Source: Bagarius yarrelli (lineage: Eukaryota > Chordata > Actinopteri > Siluriformes > Sisoridae). From it: a stretch of 64,000 nt of DNA. Below the pieces are notes generated by a model that saw only the letters and a program-made list of their open reading frames with translations, did no database searches and was not told the DNA's origin. Both the position numbers and the translations under genes were made by a program. Shown piece by piece: positions 63,961-64,000 of this stretch (its first letter is position 1; each line of letters starts with the position of its first letter). The stretch is from contig VCAZ01000094.1 in assembly GCA_005784505.1 (NCBI GenBank), positions 1,243,193 through 1,307,192 of the forward strand, written 5' to 3'.

Positions 63961-64000
63961 CATACAAATCGTTCTTTAAATTTTGTCTGTTGTTATATGT

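Overview
This window is nuclear DNA of a teleost fish. The evidence is spliced vertebrate genes with GT-AG introns, dense tRNA-derived SINEs of fish type, Tc1-like and hAT-like transposon remnants, fish LINE fragments, and very many micro- and minisatellites. The SINE repertoire recalls catfishes (Siluriformes), but that is an impression from memory. Most open frames longer than 60 codons lie in simple or dispersed repeats and are not genes.

Three genes are supported, all on the minus strand. (1) The 5' end of a PDE1A-type Ca2+/calmodulin-dependent phosphodiesterase gene: first coding exon 14498-14598 and a 27-bp microexon 11656-11682. The catalytic exons lie beyond the left edge. (2) A complete four-exon dusp19 (54062-57377), a dual-specificity phosphatase of the JNK/MAP-kinase scaffold group, encoding 214 residues. 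(3) nup35 (Nup53/MP44), exons 2 to 9 (58258-61349), from the start of the conserved N-terminal region through the RRM-like domain to the C-terminal tryptophan. Its first exon lies to the right of the window. nup35 and dusp19 are head to tail with less than 0.9 kb between their coding ends. Two further exon-like segments, 51265-51418 and 30845-30929 (both minus), have good splice sites but no gene I recognise.

Layout: 1-11.6 kb is repeat-rich flank or pde1a intron, with SINEs, an inverted-repeat element near 6.6 kb, and a complete 529-bp hAT-like element with an 8-bp target duplication and a nested SINE. 11.6-14.6 kb holds the pde1a exons around a 1.6-kb minisatellite. 14.9-15.7 kb is a CT/CA block just upstream of pde1a exon 1. 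16-51 kb is largely intergenic, with SINEs, Tc1/LINE debris, a 36-bp-period minisatellite (37.5-38.9 kb), a 33-bp-period one (40.74-41.1 kb), and several non-repetitive stretches that look like conserved non-coding DNA. 50.29-51.24 kb is a compound TATC/TGTC array. 53.4-61.4 kb is the dusp19-nup35 block, whose introns are full of MITEs, SINEs and microsatellites. 61.4-63.96 kb is a 58-base A run followed by a 2.5-kb minisatellite in nup35 intron 1.

I found no CRISPR array, operon, complete autonomous transposon, endogenous retrovirus or tRNA/rRNA gene, and no convincing new biological system. The most useful items are the pde1a microexon, the unassigned exons, the transposon structures and the minisatellites.
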